Assembly: GCA_016179745.1 (NCBI GenBank) | Contig: JACPCP010000005.1 | Coordinates: 1-38,749 of the forward strand | Direction of reading: 5' to 3' | DNA: 38,749 bases | Source: Candidatus Omnitrophota bacterium | GTDB taxonomy: Bacteria; Omnitrophota; Omnitrophia; Omnitrophales; JACQLI01 | Part shown: in pieces, positions 9,402-17,796 of the stretch | Numbering within the stretch: position 1 is the stretch's first letter | How the letters are laid out: every line of letters begins with the position of its first letter | The notes under the pieces: model-generated | What the model was told of the DNA's origin: nothing | The model's database searches: none | Seen by the model: the letters and a program-made list of their open reading frames with translations, nothing else | Made by a program: the position numbers and the translations under genes

Positions 9402-10244
9402 TCAGGGGACAGGCAAACCGGCATCCTTTGACTGGTTTGCCTGTCCCCTTAAAGGGGACTGTCCCCTGCTTTCGAATCTTTCCTGGGGGCTTGAAGCCGA
9501 GCCGTAATCCTTCATTGGAATCCGCCCCGCCAAATAAGCCTTTCGCCCCGAAGAAACCGCCTCCCGCATCGCCTCCGCCATGAGAATCGGATTCCCGGCC
9601 AAGGCAATAGCGGTATTCATTAAAACGCCGTCGGCGCCGAGTTCCATGCAAATGGAAGCGTCGGAGGCGGTCCCGACACCGGCGTCCACAATCACGGGGC
9701 AGGAAACGGCCTCCAGGATAAATTTCAAATTCAACCGGTTCTGGATTCCCCGTCCGGAGCCGATGGGCGCCGCAAGCGGCATCACGCAAGCCACCCCCAG
9801 CGTTTCAAGCTTCTTCGCCACAACCGGGTCATCATTCGTGTAAGGCATCACGACGAACCCTTCTTTCACGAGGATCTCTGTGGCCTCGAGAAGCGCCATC
9901 ACGTCCGGCAAAAGCGTTTTTTGATCGCCCAAGACTTCCAATTTAATCAGGTCGCCCAAACCGGCCGCACGGGCCAAATGGGCAATTCGAATCGCTTCTT
10001 CCGCCGTGTAAGCGCCGGCCGTGTTGGGAAGGAGTGTGTATTTTTTCCGGTCAACGTAATCCAGCAGACTCTTTTCTCGCCGTGCCGGGTCTAAATTCAC
10101 ACGGGCCACGGCCACGGTCACCATCCCGGCGCCGGACGCCTCGTGGGCCTTCACCATGATTTCGGGCGTGGGATACTTGCCGGTCCCGATAATGAGCCGG
10201 GAATCAAATTCGTGAGCCCCGATTTTTAATTTTTGATCTTCCAC
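9402..10244 (-). CDS. thiG: Thiazole synthase
   Basis: ThiG joins deoxyxylulose phosphate, dehydroglycine and ThiS thiocarboxylate into the thiazole phosphate of thiamine. The TIM-barrel features are clear: [14 protein letters not shown], the Schiff-base lysine in [35 protein letters not shown] and [11 protein letters not shown]. The start is GTG 10244, with AAGGGG 7 nt upstream; a TTG at 10262 is less likely. Family members normally end soon after YGSASSP. Here about 25 further residues ([14 protein letters not shown]...) are encoded by the palindromic repeat. No thiS, thiF or thiH is visible nearby. Confidence 0.94.
   Translation of the reverse strand: MEDQKLKIGAHEFDSRLIIGTGKYPTPEIMVKAHEASGAGMVTVAVARVNLDPARREKSLLDYVDRKKYTLLPNTAGAYTAEEAIRIAHLARAAGLGDLIKLEVLGDQKTLLPDVMALLEATEILVKEGFVVMPYTNDDPVVAKKLETLGVACVMPLAAPIGSGRGIQNRLNLKFILEAVSCPVIVDAGVGTASDASICMELGADGVLMNTAIALAGNPILMAEAMREAVSSGRKAYLAGRIPMKDYGSASSPQERFESRGQSPLRGQANQSKDAGLPVP
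9405..9466. repeat. Palindromic GGGGACAGGC-type repeat between thiG and leuC
   Basis: GGGGACAGGCAAACC (9405-9419) is repeated perfectly inverted as GGTTTGCCTGTCCCC (9434-9448). A second palindrome, GGGGACTGTCCCC, follows at 9454-9466. The element encodes the last residues of ThiG and abuts the leuC start. It is the same family as the elements at 17731-17770 and 25961-26032. Confidence 0.85.
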
Positions 10245-10258
10245 TTCGTTACCCCTTG

Positions 10259-11734
10259 TCAAACCGTCACCGGCCGGCGCTCGGTTTTTTGGTAAAGCTC
10301 AGCGTATTGTTTGGCGGAGGCCTGCCACGAGAAATCGCATTTCATTCCGTTCTTAACGAGCTGAGTCCAAACTTTTGGATCTTCATACGCCCGGAGGGCC
10401 CGGTCCACGGCCTCCAGAAAGGCCTTTGTCTCATACTCCTTAAACACAAACCCGTTTCCCCCGCCGCTTTGGGAATCAAAATTCACGACGGTGTCCGCCA
10501 GCCCGCCGGTCTCCCGCACCAGGGGAACGGTCCCGTAACGAAAGGAAATCAACTGGCCGAGGCCGCAGGGTTCATAACGGGACGGCATCAAAAAAATGTC
10601 CGAGCCGGCGTAAATCTGCTTGGCCAACCGGGCATCAAACTTCAGATGCACTGCCAGCTGGCTCGGGTATTTCTTCGCCAGGTTCCGGAAGAGCTCGTGA
10701 TATTTTTCCTCTCCCGTTCCGAGGAGCACCAGCTGGATCCCCAGCTTCATCAATGGCTCCATGGCCGGCGCCAGGAGGTCGAGACCCTTTTGGTCGGCGA
10801 GGCGTGTAATCATTCCAAAGAGCGGCGTCCGGGCCTCTGCCTTCAAATGATTTTCCTGCTGAAGGCCGGCCTTGTTCGCCGCCTTGCCTTTCAAATCACG
10901 GGCGCTGAAAGGGGCCGGAAGCTCAGGATCTTTCTCCGGATTCCATTCCTCAGGATCAATGCCATTGATGATTCCAACGTAATCTTCCCGCCGGAACTGA
11001 AGCACCCCCTCCATCCCGCACCCGTATTCTTTGGACTGGGTCTCCAAGGCGTAGCGGGGGCTCACGGTCGTCAATTTGTCCGAATAAACGAGCCCGCCCT
11101 TGAGGAAGCTCACCTTGCCGTAAAACTCAAGCCGCTCCAGCCGGAACTCGTCCCACGAAAGCCCGGTGAGCGGCAGGGAATCCGGCGGAAAATTTCCCTG
11201 GTAGGCGAGGTTGTGAATCGTGAAAACCGTTTTCGTCTTGAGAAAGAGCGAATCCCTGGCGTAAAGCGTTTTCAAATAGACCGGCACGAGGCCCGTCTGC
11301 CAGTCGTGGCAATGAAGGACGTCCGGCTTCAGCCGAAGCGCCTTCAAGGCCTCCAGGACGCTCCGCTGGAAAAAGATAAACCGCCGGTCATTGTCGGGAT
11401 AATCTCCGAGCGGCGTGCCGTAAAGCTCGTCCCGGCTGAAATACTCCGGCTGGTCGATCAAGAAAACCCGGGCCCCGCCCGGGTCGTTATAGCTGTAGAC
11501 CCTCCCCAGTTCCATTTCCGAACCCATCGGGATCCGGAACCGGTCCACTTCCACTTTGAGCGGCCAGCGGCTCACGTCGATCTTTTTATACTTCGGAAGA
11601 AAGCAGAAGACTTCGTTTCCGAGCCGTCGGAGTTCCCGGGGAAGCGTCCCGGTCACGTCGGCCAGACCCCCCGTTTTCGCAAAAGGGGCCATTTCCGGTG
11701 TGACGAACACAATTTTCATGTTTTTGGACGGCAT
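10259..11734 (-). CDS. glgA: Glycogen (starch) synthase, ADP-glucose type
   Basis: This GT5 glycosyltransferase elongates alpha-1,4-glucan. The ADP-glucose motif [10 protein letters not shown] is near residue 20, and [26 protein letters not shown] and GIDPEEWNP follow. The C-terminal Rossmann domain has [15 protein letters not shown] and [28 protein letters not shown] in three adjoining pieces. Length (491) is typical. ATG 11734 is used here, and ATG 11719 (MKIVFVTPE) is equally plausible. It lies 15 bp after a CBM48 gene. No glgB, glgC or glgP is in the window. Confidence 0.95.
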   Translation of the reverse strand: MPSKNMKIVFVTPEMAPFAKTGGLADVTGTLPRELRRLGNEVFCFLPKYKKIDVSRWPLKVEVDRFRIPMGSEMELGRVYSYNDPGGARVFLIDQPEYFSRDELYGTPLGDYPDNDRRFIFFQRSVLEALKALRLKPDVLHCHDWQTGLVPVYLKTLYARDSLFLKTKTVFTIHNLAYQGNFPPDSLPLTGLSWDEFRLERLEFYGKVSFLKGGLVYSDKLTTVSPRYALETQSKEYGCGMEGVLQFRREDYVGIINGIDPEEWNPEKDPELPAPFSARDLKGKAANKAGLQQENHLKAEARTPLFGMITRLADQKGLDLLAPAMEPLMKLGIQLVLLGTGEEKYHELFRNLAKKYPSQLAVHLKFDARLAKQIYAGSDIFLMPSRYEPCGLGQLISFRYGTVPLVRETGGLADTVVNFDSQSGGGNGFVFKEYETKAFLEAVDRALRAYEDPKVWTQLVKNGMKCDFSWQASAKQYAELYQKTERRPVTV

Positions 11735-11749
11735 GGTGAAGGCTCGAAA

Positions 11750-12055
11750 TTAAAGGACGGTCACAACACAATTCCAGGAGCCGAAGGCATTCGGAACGCA
11801 CTCGACGGGACGTTGGTCGTTTTCCCAGACGCCGTCCACGAAGTAGCGGTATTCATAACGCCCCGAGGGAAGCGAAAGGGTGAACTTCCATTTTCCGTCC
11901 TGTTCCCGTTTTAAGGGACAATTTTCCATATTCCATTCGTTAAAGGTTCCCGCCAAATAAACCCTTTGGGCCAATGGGGCATAATACTCAAACACCACTT
12001 TTTTGGGCCCCAACTTCCACGCTGACTTTGACTTAGAATCAGGTTCTTCGGGCAT
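11750..12055 (-). CDS. Stand-alone CBM48/AMPK-type glycogen-binding protein
   Basis: The 101-residue product is essentially one carbohydrate-binding module 48: KKVVFEYYAPLAQRVYLAGTF, NEWNMENCPLKR, GKWKFTLSLPSGRYEYRYFVDG and VWENDQRP, ending PNAFGSWNCVVTVL. There is no signal peptide or catalytic domain, so it should bind glycogen in the cytoplasm. An AGGAGA ribosome site lies 5 nt before ATG 12055. Position directly upstream of glgA suggests that it targets or scaffolds GlgA on glycogen, which is an inference. It is the first gene of the long biosynthetic run. Confidence 0.88.
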   Translation of the reverse strand: MPEEPDSKSKSAWKLGPKKVVFEYYAPLAQRVYLAGTFNEWNMENCPLKREQDGKWKFTLSLPSGRYEYRYFVDGVWENDQRPVECVPNAFGSWNCVVTVL

Positions 12056-12107
12056 CTTTTCTCCTGGATTCTCCTGGGGCGAGGGCCGGAGGGGAATGAC
12101 GGAAAAT

Positions 12108-12134
12108 ATTATAATAGGGCCTACTAAAATGCAA
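12108..12134 (-). promoter_or_regulatory. Candidate promoter for the CBM48-glgA-thiG-leu run
   Basis: On the minus strand TTGCAT (12134-12129) is followed after 15 nt by TATAAT (12113-12108). An overlapping TAATAT gives an 18-nt spacer. The predicted leader to ATG 12055 is about 45 nt and contains the AGGAGA ribosome site. Confidence 0.45.
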
Positions 12135-12144
12135 GGGAAAGGGG

Positions 12145-12150
12145 TATAAT
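12145..12150 (+). promoter_or_regulatory. -10 element of rpmB, implying a (near-)leaderless mRNA
   Basis: A perfect TATAAT ends 9 nt before ATG 12160. The -35 region is weak (TACTAA at 17-nt spacing). A second TATAAT lies at 12110-12115 and would give a longer leader. There is no ribosome site at normal distance: the nearest purine run (AAGGGG) ends 15 nt from the ATG. Confidence 0.4.
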
Positions 12151-12159
12151 GCCGCCCCT

Positions 12160-12390
12160 ATGCGACGCTGCGCCATTTGCGGAAAAGGGGCTTTGAACGG
12201 AAATGTGATCGCCCGCCGGGGTTTGGCCAAGAAAAAAGGCGGGGTGGGAAAAAAAATCACCGGCATCACCCATCGGAAGTTTTATCCCAATCTGCAGAGA
12301 GTCAAAGCCCGGTTTCAGAACGGAACCATTCGAAGAGTCCGTGTCTGCACAGGCTGTCTCAAAGCCGGAAAAGTTTTGAAGGCCCTCTAA
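12160..12390 (+). CDS. rpmB: Ribosomal protein bL28
   Basis: This 76-residue protein of the large ribosomal subunit begins MRRCAICGKGALNGN and carries the family core GITHRKFYPNLQRVKA near residue 36. Two CxxC pairs (CAIC near residue 4 and CTGC near residue 63) indicate the zinc-binding form. It is transcribed divergently from the CBM48-glgA run. Its stop overlaps the recJ stop tail to tail by 4 bp. Confidence 0.95.
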   Translation: MRRCAICGKGALNGNVIARRGLAKKKGGVGKKITGITHRKFYPNLQRVKARFQNGTIRRVRVCTGCLKAGKVLKAL

Positions 12391-14075
12391 GGCCCGGCCG
12401 GCTTGGCGTCTTTGGCTTCCAGAATCACTCGAGACTCCCCTTCCCAGCACCGTTCCGAAATCGTATAAACCAAGTCAAAGTGTGCCCCGGCTTCAAAATC
12501 AAAAGGGAGCGGATTCCGCCCGGAAGGGGCCGCCTCAAAAATGAGTTTCCCATCCGTGACCCACCTTTGAGACTTTGACCCGGAAGCTGCGCCCAAATTT
12601 TTTAGAGCGAGTTTCCGGGTGAGAAAAACGGGTTTGGGATTGCCGACTCCGTGCGGTCCGAGAAGTTGAAACTCCTTCAAAAACTGAGGCGTCAAATCGG
12701 ACAGGGAAATTTCAAGGTCAATCTCGATCGATTTTAAAAAAACCTCGGGCGGATAAACGCTGAGTGCGTGCTCATTCAATCGGTTCCGAAGGGCTGGGAT
12801 TTGCCGTCTCTCAACGTGAAACCCGGCCGCCTGCTCGTGGCCGCCGAATTCGCCGAGGCACTCCTGAGCGGCCTGAAGCGCCTTGAAGAGATGAAAGGAA
12901 CGAATGGAACGGGCCGAGCCTTTTCCTTTCTCTCCTTCCAAGGCAACCACAAAGGCCGGCCGGTGGTAGCGCTCCACCAGGCGGGACGCCGCAATACCGA
13001 TGACACCGGCATGCCAGCCTTCCCGGGCCACCACCAAAACTTTATCACGGGAAAAATTGACACTCCGCTCCACTTCATTCACGGCTTCATTCGTCACCTT
13101 CTTTTCTTCCTCCCGCCTCTGGCGGTTTTCTTCTTCGAGAATTCCGGCCAGGCTCCGGGCCTCCCGTTCATTCGAAGTGAGGAGGAGCCGGAGTGCGGTC
13201 TGGGCGCTCGACATCCTTCCGGAGGCGTTGATCCGGGGGGCAAGGATAAATCCGACGTGCCTCGAATCAATCTCACGGGCCCTCAGACGGGCGGACTCGG
13301 CCAACACCTTGATGCCGATCCTTTTTCTTTCCGAAAGACGGCGGAGCCCTTCCTTGACTATGTTTCGATTTTCCCCACGGAGCGGAGCCAGGTCCGCAAT
13401 CGTCGAAAGGGTGGCGAGGTCGAGAAATTCAAAGGCCTCGGCCCCCACCAGGGCCTGCGCCAGCTTGAAGGCCAAGCCGCCGGCTGAAAGTTCCTTAAAG
13501 GGATAGGCGCAATTTTCCTGGAGAGGATTCAGGATGGCGGCCGCCGGAGGAAGTCCGGAGGCCGGAATTTGGTGGTGGTCCAAAACAATCGTTTCGATTC
13601 CGATTTCCCGGGCCCGCTTGATTGCTTCGCCGGCCGTGATGCCGCAATCAACGGTCACGAGGAGCCTGACGCCCCGCTCCCGGGCCTTTTGAATGGCCTC
13701 GCCCGACACTCCGTAACCGTCCCGCTTCCGCTCCGGGAGAAAGGTCTCGTGGGGAATTTTTAATTTCTCGAGGGCGAGACTCAGGATGGCGGCGCCCGTG
13801 ACCCCGTCGACATCGTAATCCCCGTGGACCATCACCTTCTCGCCCCGGACTTGGGCCTTTTGGAGCCGCTCCACAGCCTCGGCCACGCCCTTCATTAAGA
13901 AGGGATTCAGGAGGCTGGCCCGGCCTCCATAAAGAAACTCCTCAATCTGGGAGGATGATTGAAGGCCCCGGCGGGCCAGGAGTTTTAAGAAAAGCGGGGT
14001 GTATTCAACGGAGGCTTTCGGAGTTGCAGCCGCCGGGTCTGGGAGACTCCGGACCGCCCAGACCGTTTGAATCAC
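12387..14075 (-). CDS. recJ: Single-stranded-DNA-specific exonuclease RecJ
   Basis: RecJ is the 5'-to-3' ssDNA exonuclease of recombination and mismatch repair. The DHH catalytic motifs are present: HGDYDVDGVTGAA, LVTVDCGIT, LDHHQIP. The DHHA1 motif FGGHEQAAGFHV follows, then an OB-like C-terminal domain. The frame is open to 14153 but runs into secDF. GTG 14075 gives 562 residues, normal for RecJ, and starts 4 bp after secDF ends. It is the last gene of the queA run. Confidence 0.93.
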   Translation of the reverse strand: MIQTVWAVRSLPDPAAATPKASVEYTPLFLKLLARRGLQSSSQIEEFLYGGRASLLNPFLMKGVAEAVERLQKAQVRGEKVMVHGDYDVDGVTGAAILSLALEKLKIPHETFLPERKRDGYGVSGEAIQKARERGVRLLVTVDCGITAGEAIKRAREIGIETIVLDHHQIPASGLPPAAAILNPLQENCAYPFKELSAGGLAFKLAQALVGAEAFEFLDLATLSTIADLAPLRGENRNIVKEGLRRLSERKRIGIKVLAESARLRAREIDSRHVGFILAPRINASGRMSSAQTALRLLLTSNEREARSLAGILEEENRQRREEEKKVTNEAVNEVERSVNFSRDKVLVVAREGWHAGVIGIAASRLVERYHRPAFVVALEGEKGKGSARSIRSFHLFKALQAAQECLGEFGGHEQAAGFHVERRQIPALRNRLNEHALSVYPPEVFLKSIEIDLEISLSDLTPQFLKEFQLLGPHGVGNPKPVFLTRKLALKNLGAASGSKSQRWVTDGKLIFEAAPSGRNPLPFDFEAGAHFDLVYTISERCWEGESRVILEAKDAKPAGP

Positions 14076-14079
14076 AGGC

Positions 14080-16311
14080 TCAATGCGCCTTCCAATCGAC
14101 GATGAGGGCGTTGGCAACAAACACGGTGGAGTAAATTCCGATCGAGAAACCAATCAGGAGTATAAAGGCAAAATCGTTGATGGCCGCTCCGCCAAAGAAG
14201 AAAAGTGCGGCCGTGGCAAAAAGCACGGTCAGGGAGGTCAAAAAAGTCCGGGAAAGGGTCTGGTTGATGCTGAGGTCGACCAGTTCCTGGAAAGGCATTT
14301 TCCGGAAAATCTTCAAATTGTCCCGCACCCGGTCAAACGTCACAATCGTATCGTTCACCGAATAACCCATAATCGTCAGGATGGCGGCAATGATGGGAAG
14401 ATTAATCTCCCGGCCGGCCAGGGCATAGACGCCAAACGCAAACAGAGTGTCGTGCATCACGGCCACCACGGCGGCCAGCGCAAATTTCCATTCGAACCGC
14501 CAGCCGAGGTAAACCAGAATTCCGAGCGAGGACCAGAAGACCGCCCAAAGGGCTTTTTTCTGAAGGTCCCGGCTCACGGCGGGTCCGATGGAATCCACCC
14601 GGACGATCTCAAAACCCGCCTCTCCGGCCACGGCCTTGAAGGCATCTTCCAATTTCTTCGTTTCCCGTTCCAGGGTCTTCACCACAAACTCGTTACCCGA
14701 CTCTTCGCCGTAACGCTGGATCAATTCCCTGGCGAGCCCGGTTTTCCCGAGCGCCACCCGGATTTCCTCCGTCGAGACCGGCTTTGCGAAACGCACCTGG
14801 ACCAGCGTCCCCCCGACAAACTCCACGCCGTAATTCTGCCGGCCCCTCAGCGCAATCGTCCCCACCCCGAGGGCCAGGACCATCACCGAAAATCCGTAGG
14901 CCCAGAAACGGTTTTTGAGAAATTTAAAATTGGGCTTTTTGAAGGCCTGAAACATCTTGAGCTGCAGGTTGGGGTTTTTTCGGGTCAGAAAATCAAAGAC
15001 CACCCGGGTCACGACGATGGCGGAAAACATGCTGGCCAAAATACCGATGGTCAGTGTCACGGCAAAACCCTTCACCGGCCCCGTCCCGAAAACAAAGAGG
15101 ATGGCCGAGGTCACGAGCGTCGTAACATTCGAATCGAGAATGGCCGAGAAGGCCTTGTGGTAGCCGGCCGAAATGGCGGCCCGGCTGGTTTTCCCCGTCT
15201 CGAGTTCCTCCCGGATCCGCTCAAAAATCAGGATATTGGCGTCCACCGCCATGCCGATGGAAAGAATGAAACCCGCAATGCCGGGCAGAGTCAGCGAGGC
15301 GTGAAGAAGGGCCATGACCCCCATCGTCACCAGGCCATAGACAAGAAGGGCAAAGTCGGCGACCGCCCCCGCCAAAAGATAATAGAAAGGCATGAAGATA
15401 AAAACAAAGAGAGCGCCCCAAAGACCGGCCTGAATCCCTTTCGTGACCGAATCCCGGCCGAGACTCGGGCCCACAGTCCGCTCTTCCTCAATCACGACGG
15501 GGGCAGGAAGCGCCCCGGCCCTCAGCACGAGGGCAAGGTCACTGGCCTCCTCGGAGGAAAAATTTCCGGAAATCTGCGCCTGTCCGCTGGGGATCCGGTC
15601 CCTGATCACGGGCGCCGAATGGACTTTTCCGTCAAGGACGATCGCAAGGCGCCGCCCGATATTTTGAAAGGTGACCCGGTCAAAAATCTTGGCGCCGTCG
15701 CCATCGAGTTGAAGCTCGACAATCGGCTGGCCGTATTGGTCAAAACCCACCGAGGCATTGACCAGCCGGTCACCCGTCAGGACAGGCTCTTTTTGGAGAA
15801 GCAGGGTTTCTGTTCGGCCCCGGTCGGAAATAATTTTAAGCTCGTAGCCCTCGGGAATGCCCGCCACCGGCACGACGCCAACCGGTGCCGCTTCCTCCTT
15901 GTTAGGTTCTGTGGCTAACGCCGCCTGCTCGGCCTTTTGAATCAAATCGGAGTCTTCCGAGACGAGTTTAAATTCAAGATGTGCCGTCTTGCCGACAATC
16001 TCTTTCGCCCGCTCCCGGTCGGTAATGCCGGGAAGCTGGACCACCACAAGGTCTTTGGCCTGTTTGGTAATCGTGGGTTCCCGGACGCCGAATTCGTCAA
16101 TGCGGTTACGGATGATTTCAACCACCCGGTCTGTGGCGTCCTCCCGGGCCTCGGCCGGGACCTTCTCAAGCTCCACCCGGAGCAGGATCTGCATGCCCCC
16201 CTGAAGATCCAGGCCCAGATGAATTTTCTCTTGGGGCGGATAGACCTTCCAAAGAGAAAACCCGACAATCGCAATAATGAGGAGAACTTTCCATTTGTAA
16301 TATTTGTCCAT
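14080..16311 (-). CDS. secDF: Fused protein-export membrane protein SecDF
   Basis: This RND-type membrane protein uses proton motive force to pull preproteins from SecYEG. Residues 1-435 are SecD: an N-terminal helix, HLGLDLQGGMQILLRV, the large P1 periplasmic domain, and helices including GMAVDANILIFERIREEL and DSNVTTLVTSAIL. Residues about 440-743 are SecF, with YGVEFVGGTLVQVRF and GYSVNDTIVTFDRVRDNL. SecD and SecF are separate in many bacteria and fused here into 743 residues. yajC lies immediately upstream (3 bp), the classic neighbour. Confidence 0.96.
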   Translation of the reverse strand: MDKYYKWKVLLIIAIVGFSLWKVYPPQEKIHLGLDLQGGMQILLRVELEKVPAEAREDATDRVVEIIRNRIDEFGVREPTITKQAKDLVVVQLPGITDRERAKEIVGKTAHLEFKLVSEDSDLIQKAEQAALATEPNKEEAAPVGVVPVAGIPEGYELKIISDRGRTETLLLQKEPVLTGDRLVNASVGFDQYGQPIVELQLDGDGAKIFDRVTFQNIGRRLAIVLDGKVHSAPVIRDRIPSGQAQISGNFSSEEASDLALVLRAGALPAPVVIEEERTVGPSLGRDSVTKGIQAGLWGALFVFIFMPFYYLLAGAVADFALLVYGLVTMGVMALLHASLTLPGIAGFILSIGMAVDANILIFERIREELETGKTSRAAISAGYHKAFSAILDSNVTTLVTSAILFVFGTGPVKGFAVTLTIGILASMFSAIVVTRVVFDFLTRKNPNLQLKMFQAFKKPNFKFLKNRFWAYGFSVMVLALGVGTIALRGRQNYGVEFVGGTLVQVRFAKPVSTEEIRVALGKTGLARELIQRYGEESGNEFVVKTLERETKKLEDAFKAVAGEAGFEIVRVDSIGPAVSRDLQKKALWAVFWSSLGILVYLGWRFEWKFALAAVVAVMHDTLFAFGVYALAGREINLPIIAAILTIMGYSVNDTIVTFDRVRDNLKIFRKMPFQELVDLSINQTLSRTFLTSLTVLFATAALFFFGGAAINDFAFILLIGFSIGIYSTVFVANALIVDWKAH

Positions 16312-16314
16312 CGG

Positions 16315-16617
16315 TCAGCGTTTCCCCGTGACGGCGCTTTTGAGGACCTCGAGCTTGGCTTCCCCTTCCCCGGCCTTGATCACCAGATAATCGTCCTGAA
16401 TCCCTACGATGGTCCCGATGAGCCCGCCGGAAGTCACGATGCGGTCGCCTTTTTTGAGATTCTTGACGGTCTCATTTAATTCCTTCTGGCGTTTCTGCTG
16501 CGGCCGAATCAGAAGAAAATAGAACACGGCAAACATCAAGATCATGGGAAGGAAAGAAAGGATCGGGTTGGGCTGGCCGGACGGCGCCTGCGCCACGAGC
16601 GAAGTCAAATTTAACAT
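16315..16617 (-). CDS. yajC: Preprotein translocase subunit YajC
   Basis: The 100-residue protein has a single membrane helix at about 22-42 (ILSFLPMILMFAVFYFLLI). The family signature RPQQKRQKELNETVKNLKKGDRI follows, then a small beta-rich domain (TSGGLIGTIVGIQDDYLVI). It partners SecDF. AAGGAG lies 5 nt before ATG 16617. The gene sits between tgt and secDF, as in many bacteria. Confidence 0.95.
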   Translation of the reverse strand: MLNLTSLVAQAPSGQPNPILSFLPMILMFAVFYFLLIRPQQKRQKELNETVKNLKKGDRIVTSGGLIGTIVGIQDDYLVIKAGEGEAKLEVLKSAVTGKR

Positions 16618-16626
16618 GAGGGCTCC

Positions 16627-17796
16627 TTATCGGTGGTTCGAGTCAAATTGATTTTTGAAATTTTTCTTGAAGGCCGGAAACGTCCCGGCTGCGATCTCCC
16701 GCCGGATTTCATTCATGAATTCCAGGAAAAAATAAACGTTGTGAAGCGAGACCAATTGCGGCCCGAGCATCTCCTCGCAATTGAAAAGATGCCGGAGGTA
16801 GCTCCTTGAAAAATTCCGGCAGGTGTAGCAATTGCAGGCCTCCTCAATGGGTTTAAAGTCGTGAGTATACTTGCCGTTCCGGACCACGACAAGCCCTTTT
16901 CGGGTGAAAGCGCTGCCATTCCGGCCGTAGCGGGTGGGGTTCACACAGTCGAAAAGGTCCAGGCCGGAAGAGACGGCCTCCAATAATTCCACGGGCGTCC
17001 CGGCGCCCATCACGTAACGGGGCCGGTCCGAGGGCAGTCGGGGGCCGGTCCGGGCCAGGACCTGAATCGCCTCTTCCTTCGGCTCGCCCACGAAAACCCC
17101 GCCCAGGGCGTAACCGTCAAATTCAAGGGCAATCGTTTCTTCTAGCGATTGAAGACGGAGGTCTTCAAAAGTGCCTCCCTGGATGATTCCAAAAAGCGTC
17201 TGGTCTTCCCGGCGGCGGCAGACCTTCGCCCTCCCCGCCCATTGAAGGGTCCGTTCCATCGACTCCTTGATCTGCTTCCGGTCTTTCGTGTAGGGCGGGC
17301 ACTCATCAAAAATCATGGCGATGTCGCTCCCGAGTGCCTCCTGAATCTTGATGGCCTTCTCGGGGGTGAGGAAAATTTCCCGGCCGTCGAAATACGATTG
17401 GAATTGCACCCCCTCTTCCGTCACTTTTCTGAGACGGCTCAGGGAGAAAACCTGGTAGCCGCCGGAATCCGTAAGGATCGGTCGGGACCAGCCCATAAAT
17501 TTGTGGAGCCCGCCCGCTTCCTTAATAATGTCAATCCCCGGCCGGACGGAAAGGTGGTAGGCATTGGCCAAAATAATTTCGGAACCGAGTCCCTCCAAGT
17601 CCCGGGGCGTGAGACCTTTGACCGTTCCTTGCGTTCCGACCGGCATGAAGGCCGGCGTGTGAAATGAGCCGTGGGGCGTATGAACAATTCCGGCACGGGC
17701 GTGGGTGGCGGAATCTTTGGCGAGAACAGAAAAAGGGGACTGTCCCCTTTTGGGGGGACTGTCCCCTTTTTTGCCTTTTTTGGCAATTGTCTTCAT
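16627..17796 (-). CDS. tgt: tRNA-guanine transglycosylase (queuine/preQ1)
   Basis: Tgt swaps guanine-34 for preQ1 in GUN-anticodon tRNAs. Motifs seen: TPAFMPVGTQGTVKGL, the acid catalyst in LTDSGGYQVFSL, LGGVFVGEP, and the nucleophile region DLFDCVNPTRYGRNG. The zinc site is CNCYTCRNFSRSYLRHL with NCEEMLG and a later His. The first 21 residues (MKTIAKKGKKGDSPPKRGQSP) are unlike other Tgt N-termini and are encoded by a palindromic repeat inserted after the start. ATG 17796 overlaps the queA stop by 4 bp. Confidence 0.95.
   Translation of the reverse strand: MKTIAKKGKKGDSPPKRGQSPFSVLAKDSATHARAGIVHTPHGSFHTPAFMPVGTQGTVKGLTPRDLEGLGSEIILANAYHLSVRPGIDIIKEAGGLHKFMGWSRPILTDSGGYQVFSLSRLRKVTEEGVQFQSYFDGREIFLTPEKAIKIQEALGSDIAMIFDECPPYTKDRKQIKESMERTLQWAGRAKVCRRREDQTLFGIIQGGTFEDLRLQSLEETIALEFDGYALGGVFVGEPKEEAIQVLARTGPRLPSDRPRYVMGAGTPVELLEAVSSGLDLFDCVNPTRYGRNGSAFTRKGLVVVRNGKYTHDFKPIEEACNCYTCRNFSRSYLRHLFNCEEMLGPQLVSLHNVYFFLEFMNEIRREIAAGTFPAFKKNFKNQFDSNHR
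17731..17770. repeat. Palindromic GGGGACTGTCCCC repeats inside the 5' end of tgt
   Basis: AAAAGGGGACTGTCCCC and GGGGGGACTGTCCCC occur in tandem and are each palindromic. They translate in frame as part of the Tgt N-terminus. They belong to the same family as 9405-9466 and 25961-26032. Confidence 0.85.

Noticed and set aside
9392-9424. ATG 9424 as start of leuC
   Set aside because: The extra residues are encoded by the palindromic repeat, while family N-termini match ATG 9391 or 9385.
8306-9583. 425-codon open frame antisense to leuC
   Set aside because: It is a shadow: GC-rich codon bias leaves the opposite frame open, the translation has no recognisable domain, and leuC is certain.
10256-11914. 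552-codon open frame antisense to glgA
   Set aside because: It lies opposite a certain glgA. The composition is His/Arg/Pro-rich as expected of a shadow, and it lacks a ribosome site and domains.
12177-12578. 133-codon plus-strand frame overlapping rpmB
   Set aside because: It is an out-of-frame shadow of bL28 running into antisense recJ.
14076-14153. Longer RecJ N-terminus starting at 14153
   Set aside because: It lies inside secDF and adds non-family residues. GTG 14075 gives the normal length.
14083-15918. 611-codon open frame antisense to secDF
   Set aside because: It mirrors secDF, and the translation is Gly/His/Arg-rich with no membrane segments or motifs.
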